Shown in pieces: positions 24,161 through 32,394 of a DNA stretch of 32,562 bases. Made by a program: the position numbers and the translations under genes. The stretch's first letter is position 1. Each line of letters opens with the position of its first letter. Source of the DNA: an uncultured Bacteroidales bacterium (GTDB lineage Bacteria > Bacteroidota > Bacteroidia > Bacteroidales > UBA932); contig CAMYVB010000019.1 in the NCBI GenBank assembly GCA_947302175.1, positions 1 to 32,562 of the forward strand, given 5' to 3'. Under the pieces are notes generated by a model. The model was not told the DNA's origin. It made no database searches and saw nothing but the letters and a program-made list of their open reading frames with translations.

Positions 24161-24180
24161 CCCAAAAGCGATGCCGGATG

Positions 24181-24188
24181 CAAAAATA
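24181..24188 (-). promoter_or_regulatory. -7 box of the thiamine-uptake operon
   Basis: TATTTTTG on the minus strand (24188-24181) fits TAnnTTTG and lies just upstream of the riboswitch. Confidence 0.55.
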
Positions 24189-24196
24189 CAAAAAAC

Positions 24197-24216
24197 AAAA
24201 GATTCTAAAATCTTTT
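24197..24216. repeat. 8-bp inverted repeat between divergent promoters
   Basis: AAAAGATT (24197-24204) and AATCTTTT (24209-24216) pair around CTAA. It sits between the minus box at 24188 and the plus box at 24221, a position suited to an operator for either gene. Confidence 0.5.
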
Positions 24217-24220
24217 TTAT

Positions 24221-24228
24221 TATATTTG
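24221..24228 (+). promoter_or_regulatory. -7 box of the trpB2 run
   Basis: TATATTTG fits TAnnTTTG, 34 bp before the ATG at 24263. A -33 TTTG is not evident. Confidence 0.5.
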
Positions 24229-24262
24229 GAAATCGAATGTTAATTATTTATCACTTAGAGCT

Positions 24263-25627
24263 ATGAAACTCAAGAAAATCCTCCTCCCGGACAATGAAAT
24301 CCCCCAGGCTTGGTTCAACATACAGGCCGTAATGCCCAACAAGCCTCAACCTATACGCAACCCCGCCACGGGCGAGCCCATGAAGAGCGAAGACCTCTAT
24401 CCCATCTTCTGCGAAGAATGCGCCCGCCAGGAGCTGGACACCGAGCACGAATGGATCCCCATCCCCGAGCCCGTGCGCGAGCAGTACGCCGCATGGCGCT
24501 GCACTCCCCTCGTGCGAGCTTACGACCTCGAGAAAGCGCTCGACACACCGGCGCACATTTATTTCAAGAATGAAAGCACTTCCCCGTCGGGCTCCCACAA
24601 GCTCAACTCAGCGCTTGCGCAGGTCTACTACGCCAAGCAGGAAGGCGTGACCAACGTCACCACCGAGACCGGCGCCGGCCAGTGGGGCGGAGCTCTCAGC
24701 TACGCAGCCAAGAAGTTCGGCATCGAGGCCGCCGTCTATATGGTGAAGTCCTCCTTCAACCAGAAGCCCTACCGCCGCTCCATAATGCAGACCTTCGGCG
24801 CTGCAATCACCCCTTCGCCTTCGATGTCCACACGCGCCGGCAAGGACCTCCTAACCGTCAACCCCAACGACCAGGGTTCGCTCGGCTGCGCCATCTCCGA
24901 GGCCATCGAGCTCGCCATGACCACTCCCAACTGCAAATACACCCTCGGCTCCGTGCTCAACCACGTCTGCCTCCACCAGACGGTCATAGGCCTCGAGGCC
25001 AAAAAGCAGATGGAGCTCGCCGGCGAGTATCCCGACCTGGTGATTGCCTGCTTCGGCGGCGGCTCAAATTTCTGCGGCACCGCTTTCCCCTTCATGCGCG
25101 ACAAGATTAAGGAAGGCACGAAGACCCGCTTCATCGCGGCCGAGCCCGCCTCCTGCCCCAAGCTCACCAAGGGCAAATTCGAATACGACTTCGCCGACGA
25201 GGTCGGTATGACTCCCCTTCTCCCCATGTACACCCTGGGCCACACCTTCAAGCCAGCAGCCATCCACGCCGGCGGTCTGCGCTACCACGGCGCCGGTGTC
25301 ATCCTCAGCCAGCTGATGAAAGACGGCCTGATGGAAGGACGCGACTACGACCAGCTGGACACCTTCAATGCCGGCGTGCTCTTCGCCCGCAGCGAAGGCA
25401 TCATCCCTGCCCCCGAGTCCTGCCACGCCATCGCCTGCGTCATCGAGGAGGCCCTTAAGTGCAGGGAGAGCGGCGAAAAGAAGACCATACTCTTCAACCT
25501 GTCCGGCCACGGATTCGTGGACATGAGCGCCTACGACCAGTATTTCTCCGGAGAAATGACCAACTACCGTCCCAGCGACGAAGACCTCAAGCGCTTCATC
25601 GCTTCCGCCGACGCACTGAACAAATAA
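24263..25627 (+). CDS. trpB: Tryptophan synthase beta chain, TrpB2 type
   Basis: A 454-residue PLP enzyme of the TrpB2 subfamily, which joins indole and serine to tryptophan. The N-terminus is extended (LPDNEIPQAWFNIQAV) as in TrpB2; TrpB1 proteins are about 400 residues. The Schiff-base lysine is K113 in GSHKLNSA, the catalytic Glu is E135 in TETGAGQWG, and the phosphate loop CFGGGSNFCG is present. No trpA or other trp gene is near, as is common for TrpB2, so it may salvage indole independently of TrpA. It has its own promoter box, and a hydrolase gene starts 12 bp after its stop. Confidence 0.95.
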   Translation: MKLKKILLPDNEIPQAWFNIQAVMPNKPQPIRNPATGEPMKSEDLYPIFCEECARQELDTEHEWIPIPEPVREQYAAWRCTPLVRAYDLEKALDTPAHIYFKNESTSPSGSHKLNSALAQVYYAKQEGVTNVTTETGAGQWGGALSYAAKKFGIEAAVYMVKSSFNQKPYRRSIMQTFGAAITPSPSMSTRAGKDLLTVNPNDQGSLGCAISEAIELAMTTPNCKYTLGSVLNHVCLHQTVIGLEAKKQMELAGEYPDLVIACFGGGSNFCGTAFPFMRDKIKEGTKTRFIAAEPASCPKLTKGKFEYDFADEVGMTPLLPMYTLGHTFKPAAIHAGGLRYHGAGVILSQLMKDGLMEGRDYDQLDTFNAGVLFARSEGIIPAPESCHAIACVIEEALKCRESGEKKTILFNLSGHGFVDMSAYDQYFSGEMTNYRPSDEDLKRFIASADALNK

Positions 25628-25639
25628 TTTTCTCAAACC

Positions 25640-27382
25640 ATGAAAAAATCCTCCCTGCTGCTACTCCTGCTGCTCGGCACGACGCTGAGCCTCAGCGCTT
25701 ACGAAAGGCAGACCATATGGCCCAAGGGCAAGATGCCCGACGCCCAGCCCCACCAGATAGCCGCGATGAGCATAGAGTCCGAAAAGGACCCCAAGTTCAA
25801 GCCCGACAAGCACCGCGTGGCCTATCTTGAATGGTTCGAGGCCCCCGCCAAGGAGGTCGACAACGACGGCTGCATGATACTGATTTCAGGCGGAGCGTAC
25901 TACCACTGCGTGGATATGACGCTCATCGATAAGTGGCACCAGGAGCTTTCCGCCCTCGGTTTCCAGACCGTCAACTTCGTGTACCGCACCCCCCGCGCCG
26001 AGGGCATACCCTACTACCAGACCGCGTGGGAGGATGCCCAGAGGGCGGTAAGGGTTGTCAGGGCCGAGGCGGCCAAGCGCGGCTATGACCCCGAAAAGAT
26101 AGGCGTCATATCGATGAGCGCAGGTTCGCACCTCGCCCTTCTCATGGCCACCAGCTCCCAGACTCCCGCCTATGAACCCGTAGACGCTCTCGACACCCTG
26201 TCGTGCCACATAAACTGGGCAATTGTCAACGCCCCCGCTTATGTGACCACGGACGCCGACACAGGCGGCACCCGCGCCCGGAGGGAAGGCTACGGCCCTG
26301 AAATCAAGCTCAGCCCCATATTCAAGTTCGACGAAAAGACCTGCCCCATGAGCCTCCATCACGGCGGCAACGACGTCTATTCCCCCAACGGCTCCACCCT
26401 GGTCTACAGGCAGCTGCGCCGCATGAGGATCCCCGCTGAGCTCCATCTATATCCTGACAAAGGCCACGGAGCCTTCGGTTTCGAGCGCGGCGTGGAGTTC
26501 ATGCGCCAGATGGGCTACCTCCCTCCCCTCGGCCCCGAGGAGAAGCTGATGGACCGCTTCCCTAACGATGATGCCCGCGACTCCGTCCTTAAGGAGAATG
26601 TCTGGCCCGAGGGCAAGATGCCCGATTTCAATGAGCAGCAGTGCGTTCCCTACATCGAGTGGCACTTTCCCAAAGAGCTGAAGACCAAGGCCATACAGAT
26701 AGTTTACTCCGGCGGCAGCTACACCGGCAACAATCCCGACGGCTTCGAAGCCGCCCCCGCCAGGCGCTACCTCAACGAAAAGGGTATGACCGTGGTCACC
26801 CTCAAGTACCGCACTCCCCGCCCCAAGGGCCTTCCCAAGCACGTCACCGCCTGGCAGGACCTCCAGAGGGTAGTTCGCATGGTTAAGAGCGAAGCCCCCA
26901 AGTACGGCCTCGACCCTGGGCGCATTGGTATCATGGGCTGCTCTGCCGGCGGCCACCTCACACTCATGGGCGTAACCTCCTCCCGCCACAAGGCCTACCT
27001 GCCCATCGACGACCTCGACAAGATTCCCTGCAACGTGGCCTGGGGCATAGGCATTTATCCCGCATATTCCCTGACTGACGGCCTCGAAAAGCCCAACGTC
27101 GGCGGCGGCAATGCCGACGACGCCATCCTCGCCCCCGAGTTCTCCTTCGACCTCGACACCGCCCCGATGTTCTTCATCCACGGCGACTCAGACCCCTGGG
27201 CGGCCATGAACTCAGTCAAGGCCTGGGAAAAGATGCGCGCCATGGGCATTCAGTGCGAGCTCCACACCCTCGCGATGCGCCCCCACTGCTTCCAGCAGAA
27301 GTGCATGCCCGGCACCGGCAGCTACAACTACCTCGACCGCATCTGGGAGTTCCTCGAAAAGAAAGGATTCGTAAAAGACTAA
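25640..27382 (+). CDS. Secreted tandem alpha/beta hydrolase (two esterase domains)
   Basis: A 580-residue exported protein with signal peptide MKKSSLLLLLLLGTTLSLSA and two homologous alpha/beta-hydrolase domains (about 55-290 and 320-575). Each opens with W-P-x-G-K-M-P-D and has a complete predicted triad: S160, D245, H276 in the first, S435 (GCSAGGH), D518 and H549 in the second. The shared segments VYRTPR.. / KYRTPR.. and SCHINWAI / PCNVAWGI show internal duplication. The fold resembles acetyl-xylan and feruloyl-type esterases. It precedes a CE20-like acetylesterase by 12 bp, which supports a role in removing acyl groups from plant polysaccharides. The substrate is inferred. Confidence 0.85.
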   Translation: MKKSSLLLLLLLGTTLSLSAYERQTIWPKGKMPDAQPHQIAAMSIESEKDPKFKPDKHRVAYLEWFEAPAKEVDNDGCMILISGGAYYHCVDMTLIDKWHQELSALGFQTVNFVYRTPRAEGIPYYQTAWEDAQRAVRVVRAEAAKRGYDPEKIGVISMSAGSHLALLMATSSQTPAYEPVDALDTLSCHINWAIVNAPAYVTTDADTGGTRARREGYGPEIKLSPIFKFDEKTCPMSLHHGGNDVYSPNGSTLVYRQLRRMRIPAELHLYPDKGHGAFGFERGVEFMRQMGYLPPLGPEEKLMDRFPNDDARDSVLKENVWPEGKMPDFNEQQCVPYIEWHFPKELKTKAIQIVYSGGSYTGNNPDGFEAAPARRYLNEKGMTVVTLKYRTPRPKGLPKHVTAWQDLQRVVRMVKSEAPKYGLDPGRIGIMGCSAGGHLTLMGVTSSRHKAYLPIDDLDKIPCNVAWGIGIYPAYSLTDGLEKPNVGGGNADDAILAPEFSFDLDTAPMFFIHGDSDPWAAMNSVKAWEKMRAMGIQCELHTLAMRPHCFQQKCMPGTGSYNYLDRIWEFLEKKGFVKD

Positions 27383-27394
27383 TAACCACAATAT

Positions 27395-29437
27395 ATGAAA
27401 AGGCTCGCCGCGCTACTTGCAGCTGCTCTTCTGGGGTCTTCGCTTTTTGCCCGGGTGCAGCTCCCGCCCCTCTTTTCCGACAACATGGTCCTGCCCCGCA
27501 GCGCCGAAGTCCCCGTCTGGGGCAAGGCTTATCCTGGCGCCGTGGTAACCGTCACCCCCTCGTGGGAAGGAGCTGTCCCCGCAGTATGCGCGGCCGACTC
27601 CGACGGCAAATGGAAGGTCACGCTCAGCACTCCCGCCACCCCCGGTCCTTACTATATAAGGATAAGCAGCGGCAAGCGGAAAAACGAACAGCGCATCCTT
27701 CAGAACGTCCTCTGCGGCGACGTGTGGCTGTGCAGCGGCCAGTCCAACATGGAAATGCCCCTCAACGGATGGGCGCGTGTCTATGACTACGAGAAAGAGA
27801 TAGCGGGTGCAAACAACTACCCCTCCATCAGGCTTCTCAACGTCACGCGCTCATACAGCACCGCCCCCAAAGACACTTTCGAAGCGCAGGAAGGCGGATG
27901 GATGGTATGCTCCGCCGAGAGCGTCCCCCTCTTCTCCGCCTGCGGCTATTTCTTCGGCCGCAACCTCTACGAAGCGACAAACGTGCCCATTGGCCTGATT
28001 AACGCTTCTTACGGCGGCACCAACATCGAAGGCTGGATAAGCATGGACGCCCTGAGGACCCTCAAGAGCGCCGAGACCGCCATAGAGCAGGGCAAGAACG
28101 CCGTTTCCGCCGACTCCCTCAATGTCGTTAAGGAACAGTGGCTCAGGGATATCCTCAGCGCCGACCGCGGCCTCGAGGGCAAAAAGGCCCTCTGGACCGG
28201 CGTCAATTTCGACGACTCTTCCTGGAAGACTCTCCGCGTCCCGGGCAACATTTCGCCCTACGGTCTCGGCGACTGGGACGGCGTCCTCTGGATGCGCCGC
28301 GAAATCTGGATTCCTCAGTCCTGGGCCGGAAAAGATATTAAGCTCGAGCTCAGCACCATAGACGACGATGACGACACCTATTTCAACGGCGTCCTCGTCG
28401 GTTCCACCGAGGGCTACACCTTCCCCCGCCATTACACCGTCCCCGGCAAGCTGGTAAAGGCCGGCAAGGCAGTCATCACCGTGCGCCTTATCGACCGCCG
28501 CTGGAATGCCGGCATTATGGGCGAGGAGCATCAGGTCTATGCCGAGTGCAACGGGGGCAAGATTCCCCTCACCGGAGAGTGGAAGTACCGCATAGGAAGC
28601 TCCGGCGAGGATTCAGACGTCCCCGCCGTGACCACTTTCCGCTCCGACTTCCCTTCCATACTCTACAATGCCATGATTGCGCCCCTCATCCCCTACCCCA
28701 TCAAGGGCGCCATATGGTACCAGGGCGAGAACAACGCTCCCGCGGGACAGATGTACCGCGAGACCATGCCCCTGATGATACGCGACTGGCGTGAGCGCTG
28801 GGGCTACGACTTCCCCTTCTTCCAGGTGCAGCTGACTTCCTACCACAAGGGCCAGGCCATCCCCGGCGAATACTCCGAATGGGCCGACCTCCGTGAGTCA
28901 CAGGCTCTTACCGCAAAGAATGTGTGTAATTCCTCAATGGCAGTCACCATCGATGTGGGCGACGCCGAGGACATCCATCCCCGCAACAAGCAGGAAGTGG
29001 GCCGCAGGCTCTCGATCCTTGCCCGCAAATACGCCTACGGCGAAAAGGACCTTGTCGCCGAGAGCCCCTCGCTGGACTGCATCACCATTTGCGGCAACGA
29101 GATTCGCGTGCGCTTCCGCAATTGCGGAGACGGTCTCAAGACTTCCGACGGCCAGGCAGTCCGCGGCTTTGAAATCGCCGGCGGCGACCATCAGTTCCAC
29201 TTCGCATCCGCCCGCATAGAAGGCAATGAGGTGGTGGTGTCGCAAACGGGAGTCGTATATCCACAGGCCGTTCGCTACGCCTGGTCAGACAATCCCGCAG
29301 GCTGCCCCGCCAAGCCTTCAAGCGCCGTGTACCGCAATACCGGCTGCAACCTCGTTGGCAGCACGGGCCTTCCCGTCGGCACCTTCCGCACCGACGACTG
29401 GCCTTCGTCCACCACCGGCCGCGTGACAAAGTATTGA
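27395..29437 (+). CDS. Sialate O-acetylesterase/CE20-like SGNH esterase
   Basis: A 680-residue exported carbohydrate esterase with signal peptide MKRLAALLAAALLGSSLFA. An N-terminal beta-sandwich is followed by a SGNH hydrolase domain: block I LCSGQSNMEMPL with nucleophile S117, NASYGGTNIEGW, AIWYQGENNA, and the acid/base block EDIHPRNKQEVG (D526, H528). A jelly-roll insert (about 255-400; GVNFDDSSWKTLRVPG, WMRREIWIP) splits the SGNH domain, the architecture of the sialate-O-acetylesterase/CE20 family. Members deacetylate sialic acids or xylan. With the neighbouring esterase and beta-helix protein, a polysaccharide role is more likely here. It ends 35 bp before the next start. Confidence 0.92.
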   Translation: MKRLAALLAAALLGSSLFARVQLPPLFSDNMVLPRSAEVPVWGKAYPGAVVTVTPSWEGAVPAVCAADSDGKWKVTLSTPATPGPYYIRISSGKRKNEQRILQNVLCGDVWLCSGQSNMEMPLNGWARVYDYEKEIAGANNYPSIRLLNVTRSYSTAPKDTFEAQEGGWMVCSAESVPLFSACGYFFGRNLYEATNVPIGLINASYGGTNIEGWISMDALRTLKSAETAIEQGKNAVSADSLNVVKEQWLRDILSADRGLEGKKALWTGVNFDDSSWKTLRVPGNISPYGLGDWDGVLWMRREIWIPQSWAGKDIKLELSTIDDDDDTYFNGVLVGSTEGYTFPRHYTVPGKLVKAGKAVITVRLIDRRWNAGIMGEEHQVYAECNGGKIPLTGEWKYRIGSSGEDSDVPAVTTFRSDFPSILYNAMIAPLIPYPIKGAIWYQGENNAPAGQMYRETMPLMIRDWRERWGYDFPFFQVQLTSYHKGQAIPGEYSEWADLRESQALTAKNVCNSSMAVTIDVGDAEDIHPRNKQEVGRRLSILARKYAYGEKDLVAESPSLDCITICGNEIRVRFRNCGDGLKTSDGQAVRGFEIAGGDHQFHFASARIEGNEVVVSQTGVVYPQAVRYAWSDNPAGCPAKPSSAVYRNTGCNLVGSTGLPVGTFRTDDWPSSTTGRVTKY

Positions 29438-29472
29438 CAGATAATTATCAACCCCCTCAAATACCAAAGCCC

Positions 29473-30978
29473 ATGACGAAGAATCGTTTATTTGCAGCAG
29501 CCGCAGTGCTCCTCCTCTCCGGCGCAGTCTGCAACGCCCAGTTCGGCAATCTCAACGGACTGGCCAACAAGGCTAAGAACGCCATCGGTAGCGCCGTTTC
29601 AGGCGCAGCAAGCGGCTCCCAGGCAGCCGGCGCTTCCGCCACTCCCGCCGCCCCCGCCGGCAAGACCTACTACGTCAGCGTCTCCACGGGTAAGGCCCGC
29701 GCCGACGGTCTTTCCGCCGAAAACGCCATGAAAGACCTCCAGAAGGCCATCGACGCCGCTGAAGACGGCGATCAGATCCTCGTCGCCGAAGGCAACTACC
29801 TCGGCAATCTCGACCGCGGCTACATCCAGGTGGGCCAGTTCGGCAATGCCCAGAACGACCGCGGCAAGTTCCTGAGCTTCTACGGCGGCTACTCCCCCGA
29901 CTTCACCGAGCGCGACGTGATTAAGCACATCACCAAATTCCAGCCCACCGACCAGAAGTTCACCGCTCCCCTGTTCAACATCAACGCCCGTCGTCCCTAC
30001 GGCTACACCGGCCCCGTAGGCACCGTTGTCGTCGACGGCTTCGTCTTCGACCTCGGCGAGAACAACCGCTACTTCGTCCCCAACATCAACGAAGAGGCCA
30101 CCGGCACTCCCAACGAGGGCGTCCTCACCGGCCGCTTCATCGAGCCCGACGCCCAGCCCACACTTCCTTCCGTTGGTTTCAGCAGCGGTGACGAATACGG
30201 TCTCCATATGGATGTGGAAGGCAATGTCCGCGTTGCCAACTGCGTTTTTGTCAATTGCCGCGACTACGGCATCCAGGCCCTCATGGGCATAGGTCACATC
30301 GAGGTATGCAACAATGTCTTCGTGGCCTGCCGCTACTCCGCCTGCCAGGTCAAGGGGTCCGTGCGCGACCAGGATATCGAGAAAGTCTCCTTCGACTTCC
30401 ACCACAACACCGTCCTCTTCACCTGGACCCGCACCAAGACTTTCGAGGACATGGGTCAGGGCTTCCGCTTCATGAACGGCATACGCACCGTCGACTGCCA
30501 CAACAACATCTTCGGTTGCAACAGCAACTGCGGTGTCGAAAGGGTGTTCTATGAGTCCAACAAGCAGATGGAGGCCGCCAAGCAGAACAGCCTCTACGAC
30601 AACTATTTCTTCGCCAACCGCCGCGACCTCGAGCTCGCAGCCCCCGGCGCAGCTACCATCAGCGTTCCCGCTTCCCGCATCGAGGAAGCCGAGCAGATTG
30701 GTCCCAAGTATGAAGGCAATATGGAGATGCCCGAGAACGAGGCTTTCATCAACGCCATCGACAAGTCCTATCTCGAGGGCTTCATGACCCTGAAGATTAT
30801 CTCCTCCCAGAGTTACAATGCCAATTCCGCCGCCAACCAGGTGAACCGTCTCTTCGGTCTCAACCAGCAGGGCAGCGAGACCGTGCGTCCCAGTATGTAC
30901 TGCAACAAGTACCCCTGGCTCAAGGCTCTCGATCTCTTCGGTCTCGTCCCTAACTACGGCGCCCAGCTTCCTCAGTAA
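29473..30978 (+). CDS. Secreted right-handed beta-helix protein
   Basis: A 501-residue exported protein. The ATG at 29473 gives the signal peptide MTKNRLFAAAAVLLLSGAVCNA; an in-frame TTG at 29434 overlaps the preceding stop and is unlikely. A short Ala/Gly/Ser linker leads to the DUF1565-type opening YYVSVSTGKARADGLSAENAM, then repeats of N-x-F/V-V-x-C (CVFVNC, NNVFVAC, HNTVLF, NNIFGC) typical of parallel beta-helix rungs, as in pectate lyases and polysaccharide-binding proteins. No lyase catalytic residues can be assigned with confidence. The strong C-ending codon bias resembles the M16 gene and suggests high expression. It closes the esterase run and is followed by repeat-built terminators. 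Confidence 0.85.
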   Translation: MTKNRLFAAAAVLLLSGAVCNAQFGNLNGLANKAKNAIGSAVSGAASGSQAAGASATPAAPAGKTYYVSVSTGKARADGLSAENAMKDLQKAIDAAEDGDQILVAEGNYLGNLDRGYIQVGQFGNAQNDRGKFLSFYGGYSPDFTERDVIKHITKFQPTDQKFTAPLFNINARRPYGYTGPVGTVVVDGFVFDLGENNRYFVPNINEEATGTPNEGVLTGRFIEPDAQPTLPSVGFSSGDEYGLHMDVEGNVRVANCVFVNCRDYGIQALMGIGHIEVCNNVFVACRYSACQVKGSVRDQDIEKVSFDFHHNTVLFTWTRTKTFEDMGQGFRFMNGIRTVDCHNNIFGCNSNCGVERVFYESNKQMEAAKQNSLYDNYFFANRRDLELAAPGAATISVPASRIEEAEQIGPKYEGNMEMPENEAFINAIDKSYLEGFMTLKIISSQSYNANSAANQVNRLFGLNQQGSETVRPSMYCNKYPWLKALDLFGLVPNYGAQLPQ

Positions 30979-30999
30979 TCACAATCCCTGAATTTACAG

Positions 31000-31082
31000 A
31001 AGGGCGGTCCCTGAGCTTGCCGAAGGCGGTCCCTGAGCTTGTCGAAGGCGGTCCCTGAGCTTGTCGAAGGGCCGCCCTTTTT
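31000..31082 (+). terminator. Repeat-built terminator after beta-helix gene
   Basis: AAGGGCGG (31000-31007) is complementary to CCGCCCTT (31072-31079), and T residues run to 31082. Between them are repeat copies 1-3. A local stem around copy 3 (AAGGCGG with CCGCCCTT) is also possible. Confidence 0.65.
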
Positions 31083-31182
31083 CGGTCCCTGAGCCTGTCG
31101 AAGGCGGTCCCTGAGCCTGTCGAAGGCGGTCCCTGAGCCTGTCGAAGGGCCGCCCTTTTTCGGTCCCTGAGCTTGTCGAAGG
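31006..31182. repeat. Seven-copy CCCTGAGC repeat array
   Basis: Units of 21 bp (GGT plus CCCTGAGCNTGTCGAAGG) start at 31006, 31028, 31050, 31084, 31106, 31128 and 31162. Within triplets the period is 22 bp. Each triplet ends with a GCCGCCCTTTTTC spacer, so the larger unit is 78 bp. Copies 1-3 and 7 carry GAGCTT, copies 4-6 GAGCCT; copy 1 has GCCG in place of GTCG. There are no unique spacers, so it is not a CRISPR array. Confidence 0.95.
31123..31160 (+). terminator. Second repeat-built terminator
   Basis: Copy 6 with flanking AAGGCGG and GCCGCCC forms a GC-rich hairpin followed by five T residues (31156-31160). It duplicates the arrangement at copy 3. Confidence 0.5.
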
Positions 31183-31196
31183 GCCGCCCTTCCGTC

Positions 31197-31257
31197 ATTC
31201 GCCGACTTGATCGGCGAATATCGCGCCAGGTGCGCTTATCGTCCCTAAGATAGGGAC
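31197..31257. repeat. Two adjacent perfect hairpins
   Basis: ATTCGCCGA (31197-31205) pairs with TCGGCGAAT (31211-31219) around CTTGA. GTCCCTA (31241-31247) pairs with TAGGGAC (31251-31257) around AGA. They lie between the repeat array and the 3' end of the convergent gene. No T-run follows either stem. Confidence 0.6.
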
Positions 31258-31299
31258 GAAACGATCAAACAAGGGCTCAAACGCTCGCTACGTCCCTGT

Positions 31300-32334
31300 T
31301 CAATGGACGATGGGCACGGCGGCGTCAAAGCCCTGCCAATGATAGCGGGTGACGGTGGCACTCTGAAGGCCGGAAGGGAGCCTGAGAGGTGAAGAAAGGA
31401 AGAAGATACCGTTGCCAAGGGAGCAGAGACCGGTGCTGGCGGCGCCGGAATACCAGCCGGGAGCCTTCTCGGAGAGTTTCAGGCAGAAATGCTTACCGTC
31501 GTTTTCAAGGCCTTTAAGTACGGCTTTCGAAGGCTTCTGGGCCACGGGGAGGGCGAAAAGGCTGTAATTGGGGAATGAACTTTTGCGGCCGGCGTAGCAG
31601 GCCATGAAGATGCAGCCCGTATTGGAGTCATAGCAGAGGTTCTGCACGCCCCAGGTGGTGTTGCCGGTGTAAATGAAATACTTGGCGCTCGCCTTGGGGG
31701 TCTTTCCGCTTTTGAAAGAGGAGAGTTTGTATTCGAGGAGTATCTGGTGGTCGTTGTCGGTGCGGGTCGTGTCGCCGTAGATGCCGTAGGCGACATAGAG
31801 GCGCCTTTCGCCGGGCTTCTTCCCGATTTTCGGGGCGATAGTGACGCCGTCTATTCCGGAGCAGCCGTAGCGGGTTTTGTAGTCTTTGATTGCCTCGGTC
31901 ACTTCGAAGAGCTGCATGGCGCCTGGGGCGCTGAAGCTGTCGACGTTTACCTTTGCCACGTAGAAGCGGGACTGGTCCTGCCTGTAGGCTTCGCGACCGA
32001 GGTGCCGGGCGATTCCGCGGCCTATTTCGTCGTCCTTGTATTCGAGCGACGCGTAGAGGGTGCGGCCCTCATGGTCGAAGGTCATGGCGCCGAGGTGCCC
32101 TGGGATTGAGTCTATGCGCTCCAGGACCCGGCCTTCGTAGTCGGTCTTCAGGAGAGTTGTCGTCATGGAAAGGAAGATGCAGCGCCCGGCGGTGTCTATG
32201 GCCATGCCCTGCACGTGGTCCTTGCCTTCGAACTCAATGGTGACTCTCTCAGGCAGTCCCGCCGCCTGCTGCTGCCCCTGCGCCCTCACCACAGGCGCCA
32301 CCACCAGCATTATCGCAAATACCAGACGTTTCAT
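31300..32334 (-). CDS. Secreted propeller-like protein, function unknown
   Basis: A 344-residue exported protein that I cannot assign to a named family. The signal peptide is MKRLVFAIMLVVAPVVRA. The body has repeated short beta-type segments of the kind seen in beta-propellers (HVQGMAIDTAGRCIFLSMT, HLGAMTFDHEGRTLYASLE, GVQNLCYDSNTGCIFMACY), with about 50 residues between G-x-D/S blocks. No catalytic motif is evident. The ATG at 32334 is chosen because the promoter box lies at 32364-32357; the long in-frame extension upstream is Arg/Gly/Pro-rich and would lie before the promoter. It appears monocistronic and convergent to the beta-helix gene. Confidence 0.8.
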   Translation of the reverse strand: MKRLVFAIMLVVAPVVRAQGQQQAAGLPERVTIEFEGKDHVQGMAIDTAGRCIFLSMTTTLLKTDYEGRVLERIDSIPGHLGAMTFDHEGRTLYASLEYKDDEIGRGIARHLGREAYRQDQSRFYVAKVNVDSFSAPGAMQLFEVTEAIKDYKTRYGCSGIDGVTIAPKIGKKPGERRLYVAYGIYGDTTRTDNDHQILLEYKLSSFKSGKTPKASAKYFIYTGNTTWGVQNLCYDSNTGCIFMACYAGRKSSFPNYSLFALPVAQKPSKAVLKGLENDGKHFCLKLSEKAPGWYSGAASTGLCSLGNGIFFLSSPLRLPSGLQSATVTRYHWQGFDAAVPIVH

Positions 32335-32356
32335 ACAAAAATTCTCTGTTCCATCA

Positions 32357-32364
32357 CAAAAATA
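32357..32364 (-). promoter_or_regulatory. -7 box of the propeller-like gene
   Basis: TATTTTTG on the minus strand (32364-32357) fits TAnnTTTG, 22 bp before the ATG at 32334. Confidence 0.55.
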
Positions 32365-32394
32365 CACATTTTCCCTCATTTCCCCTCCCCCGCT

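Noticed and set aside
29434..29472. TTG start for the beta-helix protein
   Set aside because: It overlaps the preceding stop codon and would place 13 polar residues before an otherwise normal signal peptide.
31006..31182. CRISPR array
   Set aside because: Repeat units abut with one base between them; there are no unique spacers and no cas genes.
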